64,000 nt of DNA, taken from Oscillospiraceae bacterium (lineage in GTDB: Bacteria; Bacillota; Clostridia; Oscillospirales; Oscillospiraceae). Location of the stretch: positions 1-64,000 of the forward strand of contig JAGBIE010000018.1 in assembly GCA_017935145.1 (NCBI GenBank), read 5' to 3'. Of the stretch, positions 56,397 through 64,000 are shown one piece after another (position 1 is the stretch's first letter; each line of letters begins with the position of its first letter). A program made the position numbers and the translations under genes. Under the pieces are notes generated by a model. That model was not told where the DNA came from. It saw nothing but the letters and a program-made list of their open reading frames with translations, and did not search any database.

Positions 56397-57920
56397 GTGC
56401 GGAATTTGGGAAAACTGCTCTTTCGGCGGGTGGTGCTTATATCCTTGGGTATCGCGCTTCAGCTTTGTGCCATGGTGTTTTTCTTGGAAGAACTGGCGCT
56501 GGTGCGCCCGTGGTTTCAAGGGGTAATGCTCATTTTGCGGGTGGGCTTTGTGCTGTATCTTGCCGCCGCGCGGATGGATGCCTCCTACAAGGTGGCGTGG
56601 CTATTCCTCATTTTGGTATTCCCTGTGGCGGGGGTGAGCATTTATCTCTTTATGGGCGGAAACCGCGTGAGTTTTCGGGAGAAAAAGCGTCTTTCTGCCG
56701 TGACCCACTGCACGGAGGAGCATTTGCGGCAGGATTTTGCGGTGAAAAACGCTCTTCTGAATGAATCACCCTCTGCCGCCAAACAGAGCGGATATCTGCA
56801 AAAAAATGCCTACAGCCCCGTCTATGCAGATACGGAAACGGAATATTTTTCCTGCGGGGAGGACTTTTTCCCCCGCATGTTACAGGAACTGGAGAAGGCG
56901 GAACAGTTCATCTTTTTGGAATATTTCATCGTAGAAGATGGCTATCTTTGGGGGAAAATTCTCTCCATTCTCAAGGAAAAAGCCGCCCATGGCGTGGATG
57001 TGCGCCTTATCTATGACGATTTTGGCTGTATTACCCGTCTGCCCGCCCGATATCCCCGCTATCTGCGGGATTTTGGCATCTCTGTGCGGGTGTTTAACCC
57101 CTTTTTGCCCATTGTATCGGGACGGCTCAACAATCGTGACCACCGCAAGATTCTGGTCATTGATGGCAAGGTGGGCTTCACAGGCGGGATGAATTTGGCG
57201 GACGAATATATGAATCGCGGAAGCCGATTTGGCTACTGGAAGGATGCAGGACTCCTGCTCAAAGGAAGCGCAGTGCATTCCATGACGGTGCAGTTTTTAT
57301 CCATGTGGGATTTTGTATCAAAACAGACATCGGATGTCGAATCTTTCCGCATGCAAAATGATGGAGATGGATGCGGGTTTGTCCAGCCCTTTACGGATAG
57401 CCCCTTAGATAACGAAAGCGTGGGGCAGACCGCCCTGCTAAATCTCATTGCAGGGGCGCAAAAGACCCTTTATATCATGACCCCCTATCTGGTGTTGGAC
57501 GATTGTCTCACCACCGCCTTGTGCAACAGCGCCAAAAGCGGGGTGGATGTGCGCATTATCACCCCCGGTGTGCCCGACAAGTGGTATGTGTACTCTGTGA
57601 CCCGATTTTCCTACCGCACCCTCACGGAGGCGGGGGTGAAAATCTACGAATTTTCCCCAGGATTTCTCCACTCCAAGGTGTTTTTGGCGGATGGAGAAAC
57701 CGCCGTGGTGGGCACGGTGAATTTGGACTACCGCAGTTTGTATCTGCACTTTGAAAATGCCGTGTGGATGCACAAAAGTGACTGCCTGCAAGCCATCCGC
57801 GCGGATTTTGAGACCACCTTCCCCCTGTGCAGAATGGTGGACAAGGAAACCGTGCGGAAAACACCATGTTTGGTGCGCCTTGGGCGGGCGATTTTAAATC
57901 TCTTTGCCCCCATGATGTAA
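56397..57920 (+). CDS. cls: Cardiolipin synthase, PLD type (GTG start)
   Basis: A 507-residue enzyme joining two phosphatidylglycerols. Two N-terminal helices (about 10-30 and 38-60, plus a third near 68-85) and two HKD motifs: DHRKILVIDGKVGFTGGMN and LHSKVFLADGETAVVGTVN. Also IFLEYFIVEDG and RFGYWKDAGL are typical. GTG at 56397 has AAGGAGGG eight bases upstream; the ATG at 56376 precedes that ribosome site and lies next to the -10 element. Monocistronic; its terminator is shared with murA on the opposite strand. Confidence 0.93.
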   Translation: MRNLGKLLFRRVVLISLGIALQLCAMVFFLEELALVRPWFQGVMLILRVGFVLYLAAARMDASYKVAWLFLILVFPVAGVSIYLFMGGNRVSFREKKRLSAVTHCTEEHLRQDFAVKNALLNESPSAAKQSGYLQKNAYSPVYADTETEYFSCGEDFFPRMLQELEKAEQFIFLEYFIVEDGYLWGKILSILKEKAAHGVDVRLIYDDFGCITRLPARYPRYLRDFGISVRVFNPFLPIVSGRLNNRDHRKILVIDGKVGFTGGMNLADEYMNRGSRFGYWKDAGLLLKGSAVHSMTVQFLSMWDFVSKQTSDVESFRMQNDGDGCGFVQPFTDSPLDNESVGQTALLNLIAGAQKTLYIMTPYLVLDDCLTTALCNSAKSGVDVRIITPGVPDKWYVYSVTRFSYRTLTEAGVKIYEFSPGFLHSKVFLADGETAVVGTVNLDYRSLYLHFENAVWMHKSDCLQAIRADFETTFPLCRMVDKETVRKTPCLVRLGRAILNLFAPMM

Positions 57921-57921
57921 G

Positions 57922-57956
57922 AAAACCCCCATCGTGCAAGCACGATGGGGGTTTTT
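57922..57956. terminator. Bidirectional terminator
   Basis: AAAACCCCCATCGTG / CACGATGGGGGTTTT stem between the convergent cls and murA genes. Confidence 0.92.
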
Positions 57957-57963
57957 ATGCTCT

Positions 57964-59259
57964 TTATCCTGCGGCGGAGACGGGGTCGTCATCCCTTGTT
58001 TCCACGCGGGTGATATCCGCGCCCAAAGCCGTGAGTTTTTCAATGATGCACTCGTAGCCACGCTCAATATAGTGGGCATTTTCCACGATGGTCTGCCCCT
58101 CTGCCGCCAAAGCGGCAATGACCATGGCAGCGCCAGCACGCAAATCATGGGCGCGGACGGTGCAACCCTTGAGGCTTTCCACCCCTTCAAAGACAGCGGT
58201 TTTGCCACTGACTTCAATCTTTGCGCCCATGCGGGTCAGTTCCGCCGTGTAGGCAAAGCGGGTATCATAAATGCCCTCGGTGATGAAACTGGTGCCCTCC
58301 GCCAGCGCCATGCACACGCCCACTTGGGGTTGCATATCCGTGGGGAAGCCGGGGTACGGCAGAGTTTTCACCTTGGATGCCTTAAGAGGGCGGGTTTTCT
58401 CCACACGGATGGCATCGTCATACTCCGAAACGGAAAGACCCATTTCCCGCAGTTTTGCAGTGATGCAGTCCATGTGCTTGGGAATGACATTCTGCACCAG
58501 AACGTTACCGCCTGCGGCGGCAACAGCGGCAATATAAGTGCCAGCCTCAATCTGGTCGGGGATGATGGAGTAACTGCCACCAGCAAGACGCTCTACGCCA
58601 CGGATTTTGATGATATCCGTACCAGCGCCGGAAATGTGAGCGCCCATGGCATTGAGGAAGTTTGCCAAGTCCACCACGTGGGGTTCTTTGGCGCAGTTTT
58701 CAATGATGGTAGTGCCCTCTGCCAAGGTGGCAGCCATCATGATATTCATGGTGGCGCCCACAGAGACCACGTCCAAATAAATATGACCGGAAAGAAGACC
58801 GCCTTCGGGGGCTTCGGCAAAAACCGTATCCCCGGGAACATCCACCGTAGCGCCAAGGGCTTCAAAGCCCTTAATATGCTGGTCGATGGGGCGGGTGCTA
58901 CCAAAGTTACAGCCACCGGGCAAAGACACGGTAGCCTTGCCAAAGCGACCCAACAGCACGCCAATCAGGTAGTAGGAAGCGCGGATTTTCTGCGCCAAAT
59001 CCTTCGGTGCGGTAGCGCAGTGGACATGACGGCTGTCAATTTCCAGACAGTTGGGGCTTTTACGGCGAATCCGTGCGCCCAAGGCTTCCAAAATCTGCAG
59101 AAACAGCCGCACATCCGAGATGTCCGGCACATTTTCAATATGACACACGCCGTCCACCAGCAGTGCTGCAGGCAGAATGGCTACGGCGGCGTTTTTCGCG
59201 CCCGACACCGTGACTGTGCCGTTCAAGGGCTTTGCGCCCCGAATGAGATACTGAATCAA
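57964..59259 (-). CDS. murA: UDP-N-acetylglucosamine 1-carboxyvinyltransferase MurA (TTG start)
   Basis: A 431-residue first enzyme of peptidoglycan synthesis. GAKNAAVAILPAALL holds the Lys-Asn pair, and LPGGCNFGSTRPIDQH carries the catalytic and fosfomycin-reactive Cys117. Late motifs TDMQPQVGVCMAL and AHDLRAGAAMVIAAL are canonical. TTG at 59259 gives LIQYLIRGAKPLNG, the family N-terminus, with an AGAGGG site; a longer ATG form would begin at the predicted RNA start. It has its own promoter and follows the wal genes. Confidence 0.95.
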   Translation of the reverse strand: MIQYLIRGAKPLNGTVTVSGAKNAAVAILPAALLVDGVCHIENVPDISDVRLFLQILEALGARIRRKSPNCLEIDSRHVHCATAPKDLAQKIRASYYLIGVLLGRFGKATVSLPGGCNFGSTRPIDQHIKGFEALGATVDVPGDTVFAEAPEGGLLSGHIYLDVVSVGATMNIMMAATLAEGTTIIENCAKEPHVVDLANFLNAMGAHISGAGTDIIKIRGVERLAGGSYSIIPDQIEAGTYIAAVAAAGGNVLVQNVIPKHMDCITAKLREMGLSVSEYDDAIRVEKTRPLKASKVKTLPYPGFPTDMQPQVGVCMALAEGTSFITEGIYDTRFAYTAELTRMGAKIEVSGKTAVFEGVESLKGCTVRAHDLRAGAAMVIAALAAEGQTIVENAHYIERGYECIIEKLTALGADITRVETRDDDPVSAAG

Positions 59260-59340
59260 ATGAAATCCCTCTTCACATGAAAGGTGATATTTTGTTGCAA
59301 AAACGCGGGAGGATTGGAGTTTTTCCAAGCCCTAAAGAAC

Positions 59341-59369
59341 ATTTTACCACAAAGGGCAAAACTTGTAAA
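59341..59369 (-). promoter_or_regulatory. Promoter for murA
   Basis: TTTACA, 17 bp, TAAAAT on the minus strand, inside the gap between the yycI-like gene and murA. It allows murA to be expressed apart from walRK. Confidence 0.75.
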
Positions 59370-59380
59370 GAGAAAAGCCC

Positions 59381-60193
59381 TTAGGATACCGCGGAAACTG
59401 CGGAGGAAAGTCCATCCACTGTGAAGAGGCCTCCATCCGTCTCAATTTGCCACAGAGGTTGCAGGAAATAGGCACTGGATATGCCACCTTCCAGCATCCA
59501 GCACTGGCGCAGGGAGAAAAGTTCTTCCCCCGTCCACGCGGTTTTTTGAGCATGCTCCAAAAAGGCAACCAAAGCATCCTTCGCCACAAGACAGGGGGTC
59601 TGTCTTTGGGGTTCTGTGGTGGCATCTTGGGGCAGGAAGAAGCCCGATACCCATGTGAGAATTCCCTTTTCATAGCGGAAAACCATCTCGCCACCCACCA
59701 CAGGGAGTTTTTCGCAGTAAAATTCCGCGGTGATGAGATTCACATCCCCTTGGGTTTCTTGGGTGAGATGAAACTCGGCAGAGTTCATATTTTTGAGGGT
59801 TTGTGCCGTAAAGTCCATAGGGTCCACTGTGGGGCGGGCGAGGGTCAAAGACAAGGTGTTGCCTTGGATCAGACCGTAGCCTTTCAGGGATGTAACCACT
59901 GTGCCGTAGATATCTTCTTCCCATGTCATATCCTCACCCAAGAGGACTTTGCAGGCATTCAAGGCGCCCCCCTCTTCCATACGCAGGGCGCTTTGGGTCA
60001 CAGGGATATAATCGGGAATGGAGTTTGCATCCAAACGGATATTTTCCTGCTGGAAAAGAGAGGAGAGGAGCTCTCCCCCTTGGGATGCTTGCCGTTTTGC
60101 CCCAAGGCGGGTGGGAATCACCAGCACCAAAAGGGCAACATTGACAATCGTAAGGAGCAGAAGTACCATGTTTTTCAGTTTAGAAGTTCCCAT
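59381..60193 (-). CDS. YycI-like WalK accessory protein
   Basis: A 270-residue single-pass membrane protein: one N-terminal helix (about 8-26), then an extracytoplasmic part. The position after walK and the YycH-like gene, and the YycI-like overall plan (N-terminal anchor followed by two similar alpha/beta repeats), identify it; sequence identity to Bacillus YycI is low as usual. In Bacillus, YycI with YycH restrains WalK at the membrane. AAAGGGGG precedes the start. The C-terminal WQIETDGGLFTVDGL may be the last strand of the second repeat. Confidence 0.75.
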   Translation of the reverse strand: MGTSKLKNMVLLLLTIVNVALLVLVIPTRLGAKRQASQGGELLSSLFQQENIRLDANSIPDYIPVTQSALRMEEGGALNACKVLLGEDMTWEEDIYGTVVTSLKGYGLIQGNTLSLTLARPTVDPMDFTAQTLKNMNSAEFHLTQETQGDVNLITAEFYCEKLPVVGGEMVFRYEKGILTWVSGFFLPQDATTEPQRQTPCLVAKDALVAFLEHAQKTAWTGEELFSLRQCWMLEGGISSAYFLQPLWQIETDGGLFTVDGLSSAVSAVS

Positions 60194-60223
60194 GGGCTTG
60201 CGCCCCCTTTCTCATGGGAAAAA

Positions 60224-61465
60224 TTACTGTTTCTGCCAGCCTGCCACCAAGGAACTGGCGGTCTGCTGATAGGCGGAGATGATGTGCGCCCCATCCCCTG
60301 CCAAAGCGGCGGCATTGTGGATGGGCATGAGGGTGTTAAAGCCACCTGTTTTGTGGTAGAGGCGGAAGGTTGCCTGCAACTGCACCACTTCCGTATCCTC
60401 AAAGACCACCTTGCCACAGTGGGGATACACAGGCACACCGCCCAAAATGGTGCAGAAGGAGACGGTGGTCATATTCCCATTTTCTTCATAACCACAAACC
60501 ATGGGATTTTCCATGGAGGCAGTATGGCAGAGGGAGAAAATGAGTTCTTCCGCCGCGGCAATTTTCTCCACGGGGCTAATTCCTGCGGCGGCAAAATCGG
60601 ACAGAGCGCCCGCCTTGGCGGTGAGGAGCAAACTGCCCCCCGCATGGATGGTCAAGTTGCGGTCTTGCTCCGTATAGACACGGTCGCCTGTGGCGGGGTC
60701 CAGATAGAACCCGCTCCCGTAGGGGTTAAAGTTCAGTTCCGTTGCCAAATCCTCCGTCAAGTCCGCGGTCAAGGGACTCACGGCGGTATAGTTGGCAAGG
60801 GACACCTCATCCAGCCACAAGGTCAGAGGCGAGACGGAAGTGACCCCCGCCTCAAAGGCGAAGCGAGTGCCATCGGGGAAATATTCTTGCAGACGGGCGG
60901 AAAAATCCTCCCCGCTGACTGCCGTAGCATGGCGAACGGTTCTGCCACCAGATATGGCATAGAGGGCGACAAAGTCATTTTCTACTACCAAAGCATACTG
61001 CCCAAAGACGCCCTCCACCTGACTTTCCTGCGCGCCCAGCCAGTGACCGAGGGCTTCGGCTGGGATTTTGCCCGCAAAGGAGAACAGCACCCCTTCTTTT
61101 GCCAAAACAGAGGCAATATCCGCCCCTTGGGTGGGTGCTTCGGCCGTGGAGAATGCCTCTGTGAGGAAATCGCCAAAGCGGTCATAGGCCAGCGCCAAAG
61201 CGGTATCATCCTGACGGATGGAGGCACGACCCGCGCTGTTTTTCACAGAGATTAAAATGGGCACAGCCCCCGCGGAAGATGCATTTTCCGCCGCAGGACG
61301 GAACTGGATTTCCTGCTCTAAACCGATAAATGTTGCCAAGAAGTTGGGCAGGGGCAGTTTTTCCGCAATATTGGCAGGAAGCGCCATGAGAGTCAAAAGG
61401 AGAAATGTAGCCGTCAAAAGAACGATGAGTGCCGTTTTCATGGCTTCCCACAGTTTTCGTTTCAT
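60224..61465 (-). CDS. YycH-like WalK regulator
   Basis: A 413-residue single-pass protein with an N-terminal helix (about 10-30) and a large extracytoplasmic domain. Repeated segments around 160-250 and 250-360 include FNPYGSGFYLDPATGDRVYTEQDRN, similar to YycH domain edges. Its place between walK and the YycI-like gene gives most of the identification. YycH and YycI bind WalK's membrane helices and tune its activity. AAAGGAGA precedes the start, 24 bases after the walK stop. Confidence 0.75.
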   Translation of the reverse strand: MKRKLWEAMKTALIVLLTATFLLLTLMALPANIAEKLPLPNFLATFIGLEQEIQFRPAAENASSAGAVPILISVKNSAGRASIRQDDTALALAYDRFGDFLTEAFSTAEAPTQGADIASVLAKEGVLFSFAGKIPAEALGHWLGAQESQVEGVFGQYALVVENDFVALYAISGGRTVRHATAVSGEDFSARLQEYFPDGTRFAFEAGVTSVSPLTLWLDEVSLANYTAVSPLTADLTEDLATELNFNPYGSGFYLDPATGDRVYTEQDRNLTIHAGGSLLLTAKAGALSDFAAAGISPVEKIAAAEELIFSLCHTASMENPMVCGYEENGNMTTVSFCTILGGVPVYPHCGKVVFEDTEVVQLQATFRLYHKTGGFNTLMPIHNAAALAGDGAHIISAYQQTASSLVAGWQKQ

Positions 61466-61489
61466 GGCAAATCTCCTTTCTGTTCTAAA

Positions 61490-63244
61490 TTATTTTGCCG
61501 AGGGGAGCAAAATCCATACATCCGTGCCTTTTCCGCTGACGGAATCAATGGTGATTTTGCCCTTATGCATATTGAGAATCTCCTGCGCGATGGAAAGCCC
61601 CAAGCCTGTACCGCCCGACTGGCGGGAGCGGGCTTTATCCACCCGATAGAAGCGCTCAAAGAGGTGAGGCAAGTCCTTTTCGGGAATGCCGATGCCATTA
61701 TCCGCCACATGGATGCAGACATGCTTGTCCTTGCGGAAGACCCGCAGGCGGATTTCACCGCCATCGGGGGTGTATTTGATGGCATTGGAAGTGATATTCA
61801 TGACCACCTGCTCAATGCGTTCTTTATCGCCCAGCACATCCAAGGAATCGTCCTCGGGGCGCTCTAGGGTGAATGTGTGACCGTGATTTTCCGCATCGAT
61901 TTTCTCTGCATCGAAGACCCCTTGCACCGCATCTGCCAAGGAGAAGCGGGTAAAGGACATTTCCATTTTGCCGTGGTCGAAACGGCTGAGGGTCAAAAGG
62001 TCTTGGACAATGCGGGTCATGCGGTCGGTTTCGCTCATGATGACCCCCAAGAATTTGTTGCGGAGATTGGGAGGCAAATCATCCCCCGAGGAGACGATGG
62101 TTTCGGCATAGGATTTTACATTGGTTAAGGGGGTGCGCAGTTCGTGGGAGACATTGGCAACGAATTCCCGTCTTGCCCGCTCACTCTTGCGCTGTTCCGT
62201 GACATCGTGAATGACCACCAATGCACCGCCACGGCTTTGTTCCGTGGAGAAGGGCGCCATGGAGAGCGCCAGTTCCCGCTCGCCCACCTGCTTTTCGCAC
62301 TCCAGAGAACTGGTGCGTTTGAGGCTCATGACTTGGGAGAATTTGGCTTCTTCCCCAAACAGTTCTTCGAAAGTCACTGTGGGGTCAAGGTTCTTGCCCA
62401 GCATTTTCCCTGCGGCGGGGTTAAAGTGGATAATGACTCCATCTTGAGAGAATGCCACCACGCCGTCTGTCATGTGCAAGAACAGGGTGGAGAGTTTATT
62501 TTTCTCATTTTCCACCTGAGAGAGGGTGCTTTGCAGCACTTGGGACATGTAGTTAAAGTTTCGGGTCAGGGTGCCGATTTCATCACGGCTGACCACTTCC
62601 AGTTTTTGGGAGAAGTCCCCCGCCGCCACTTGGCGGGCGCCTGCGGTCAAGGCGCGGATGGGCGTGATGAGGATTTGGCTTAAGAACACCGCCAGTACCA
62701 CGGAGATGGCAACGCCCAAAATCAGCGACCGAAGCACCATGGTAATCAGTTGGTCAGACAGGGCGTTGACTGTGGCTTTATTATCCAAAATATAAACAAT
62801 ATACTCGCCACCGCCCGATTTCACAGGCACAGCCAAGTCCATATTTTTGGAGTTGACGGAGGATGCCTGCCCCACCTCGCCCTTCATGGCAGTGAGGATG
62901 TTATCCGTCACAGGCAGAGAGGTTTCCCGTCCACTGCCGTCTAGGATATTGCCGTAGCGGTCGAGGATGTAGACATTTCGTCCGCTCAAGTCAATGCCCA
63001 AGGAACTTTGCGCCATGAGCATTTCCGTCATCTGGTGGGGAGGATTGGGACTTTCCGCCGCCGTATCCTGCAGGGACAAGATGAATTCCTGAGAGAATGT
63101 GCCAATCATGCTGTCATAGAAGCGGTCAATGTAGAATCGGCTCACGCCACTGAGCAGGAACGAACCTACCACAATCATCAGCGCTAGAATCAGCAGAATC
63201 ATAATAAGAACCAATTTGGTTCGCAAAGAGTCGATACGGCCCAT
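61490..63244 (-). CDS. walK: Sensor histidine kinase WalK (YycG)
   Basis: A 584-residue kinase. Two helices (about 10-32 and 168-194) flank an extracytoplasmic domain. HAMP follows (about 195-247), then PAS (about 250-350), HisKA with phospho-accepting H367 in VSHELRTPLTNVKSYAE, and HATPase with NAIKYTPDGG and GTGLGLSIAQ. This full layout is WalK. It senses cell-wall state and phosphorylates WalR. AAGGAGGG precedes ATG, 17 bases after walR. Confidence 0.95.
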   Translation of the reverse strand: MGRIDSLRTKLVLIMILLILALMIVVGSFLLSGVSRFYIDRFYDSMIGTFSQEFILSLQDTAAESPNPPHQMTEMLMAQSSLGIDLSGRNVYILDRYGNILDGSGRETSLPVTDNILTAMKGEVGQASSVNSKNMDLAVPVKSGGGEYIVYILDNKATVNALSDQLITMVLRSLILGVAISVVLAVFLSQILITPIRALTAGARQVAAGDFSQKLEVVSRDEIGTLTRNFNYMSQVLQSTLSQVENEKNKLSTLFLHMTDGVVAFSQDGVIIHFNPAAGKMLGKNLDPTVTFEELFGEEAKFSQVMSLKRTSSLECEKQVGERELALSMAPFSTEQSRGGALVVIHDVTEQRKSERARREFVANVSHELRTPLTNVKSYAETIVSSGDDLPPNLRNKFLGVIMSETDRMTRIVQDLLTLSRFDHGKMEMSFTRFSLADAVQGVFDAEKIDAENHGHTFTLERPEDDSLDVLGDKERIEQVVMNITSNAIKYTPDGGEIRLRVFRKDKHVCIHVADNGIGIPEKDLPHLFERFYRVDKARSRQSGGTGLGLSIAQEILNMHKGKITIDSVSGKGTDVWILLPSAK

Positions 63245-63261
63245 GAAAGCCCTCCTTCCTC

Positions 63262-63957
63262 TTAGATTTTTTCCGCAAAGTAGTAGCCCACGCCCCGCTT
63301 GGTCATAAGATAGCGGGGATTGGCGGAATCGTCTTCGATTTTTTCACGCAGACGGCGCACCATGACATCCACGGTGCGGGTATCGCCAAAATAATCGTAG
63401 TTCCACACTTTTTCCATGAGATCCTCGCGGGTATAGACATGCCCAGGGGTCTTCATGAGCAGGCGGAGCATTTCAAATTCCTTTTGGGTGAGATCCAAGG
63501 CTGTGCCGTTTTTCTGCACAGTGTAACTGCTCTCAAAGAGGGCAAGGTCGCCCAACTGTAAAGGTCCATCGCCTGTGGGTACGCCCATATTTTGGCGGCG
63601 GATATTGGCTTTGACGCGAGCTAACAGTTCCCGCATGGAGAAGGGCTTTGTGATGTAGTCATCTGCCCCCGCTTCCAAGCCAAAGACCTTGTCGGACTCA
63701 CCCTCGCGGGCGGTGAGCATCAAAATGGGCATGCGGTAGCCATCCTTGCGGAGATTTCCGCAGACCTCAAAGCCATTCATCTTGGGGAGCATCACATCCA
63801 AAAGCATCAAATCGGGGTCTTCGCTTTTGGCAAGGGCGAGACCCGCTTCGCCATCCATGGCAACCACGGTGTTGTAGCCCTCCCGTTGCAAATTAAACTG
63901 CAAAATTTCCACAATGGCTTCTTCATCTTCCACAATGAGTACTTTTTTTGCGTCCAT
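63262..63957 (-). CDS. walR: Response regulator WalR (YycF), OmpR family
   Basis: A 231-residue regulator. The receiver domain has phospho-accepting D54 in LMLLDVMLPKMNG, acidic DE near 11-12, and K in YITKPFSMREL. The C-terminal winged helix has LTQKEFEMLRLLMKTPGHVYTREDLMEKVW and RTVDVMVRRLREKIE. The ATG at 63957 has AAAGGAG eight bases upstream; an ATG three codons earlier overlaps that site. First gene of the walR-walK-yycH-yycI run. The region up to the window's end shows no further gene. Confidence 0.96.
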   Translation of the reverse strand: MDAKKVLIVEDEEAIVEILQFNLQREGYNTVVAMDGEAGLALAKSEDPDLMLLDVMLPKMNGFEVCGNLRKDGYRMPILMLTAREGESDKVFGLEAGADDYITKPFSMRELLARVKANIRRQNMGVPTGDGPLQLGDLALFESSYTVQKNGTALDLTQKEFEMLRLLMKTPGHVYTREDLMEKVWNYDYFGDTRTVDVMVRRLREKIEDDSANPRYLMTKRGVGYYFAEKI

Positions 63958-64000
63958 TTCATTCACTCCTTTTCTGAACTGACACTGCGCAGTCCTTTGG

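Noticed and set aside
59447..61255. 602-residue frame antisense to the yycI/yycH-like genes
   Set aside because: It mirrors real genes in a strand with strong codon constraint, lacks a ribosome site and family motifs, and covers two well-supported reverse genes.
1..64000. CRISPR array or phage region
   Set aside because: No regularly spaced identical repeats with unique spacers and no integrase, capsid or lysis genes were seen. The only tandem repeat is the pair behind tRNA-Val.

Overview
The window comes from a Gram-positive, endospore-forming, probably strictly anaerobic member of the Clostridia; a gut-type Oscillospirales bacterium is my best guess. The grounds are: SpoIIP and a YtvI-type sporulation membrane protein; a WalRK two-component system with YycH/YycI-like partners; an infC-rpmI-rplT operon with a leader terminator; DivIVA and SepF; endonuclease-type MutL; a Fur/PerR regulator beside a rubredoxin-first rubrerythrin; many Cys-anchored lipoproteins; strong AAGGAGG-type ribosome sites; and short intergenic spaces closed by intrinsic terminators. 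Base composition looks even, and there is no phage, no complete insertion sequence and no CRISPR array.

Layout. 1-12 kb: an orphan phosphate-binding-like protein with a membrane-anchored partner, two acyltransferase-fold proteins, lipoproteins, a cysteine desulfurase/EamA/MnmE run, a DUF3810 membrane metalloprotease-like protein, and a tRNA-Val followed by two tandem 186-bp repeats, each ending in a copy of the tRNA 3' end. 12-21.5 kb: MnmG, TatD, a ferritin-like protein, a beta-helix surface protein, a uracil-type permease with a leader hairpin, YtvI, an ACT protein, and infC-rpmI-rplT, where infC appears to start at ATC behind a leader terminator. 21.5-26.5 kb: an amidohydrolase divergent from an operon of aldose-epimerase-like protein, FGGY kinase, triosephosphate-isomerase-like protein and YjbQ, which looks like an uncharacterised short-sugar pathway. 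26.5-33 kb: an interspersed repeat, an XRE regulator divergent from an ABC exporter with twin operators, three small regulatory genes, TadA, the PerR/rubrerythrin unit, a lipoprotein and a BFD-like iron-sulfur protein.

33-45 kb: a GH13 glucosidase, SpoIIP, a MinD-like ATPase, a methylglyoxal-synthase-fold protein lacking the known catalytic residues, HisS, AspS, a zinc-ribbon membrane protein, an MFS transporter, and a DUF624/AraC membrane-regulator pair. 45-56 kb: one long minus-strand run miaB-mutS-CPBP-mutL-miaA-hfq-hlyD-yggS-sepF-divIVA, linking tRNA modification, mismatch repair, RNA chaperoning and division. 56-64 kb: cardiolipin synthase, then minus-strand walR-walK-yycH-yycI-murA, coupling the essential envelope two-component system to peptidoglycan synthesis.

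Most genes are housekeeping and confidently named. The parts most worth a second look are the tRNA-Val 3'-tail repeats, the catalytically altered MgsA-fold protein, the kinase/isomerase/YjbQ cluster, the hfq translation-initiation hairpin, the infC leader and start codon, and a repeat family whose two copies show a compensatory base-pair change.
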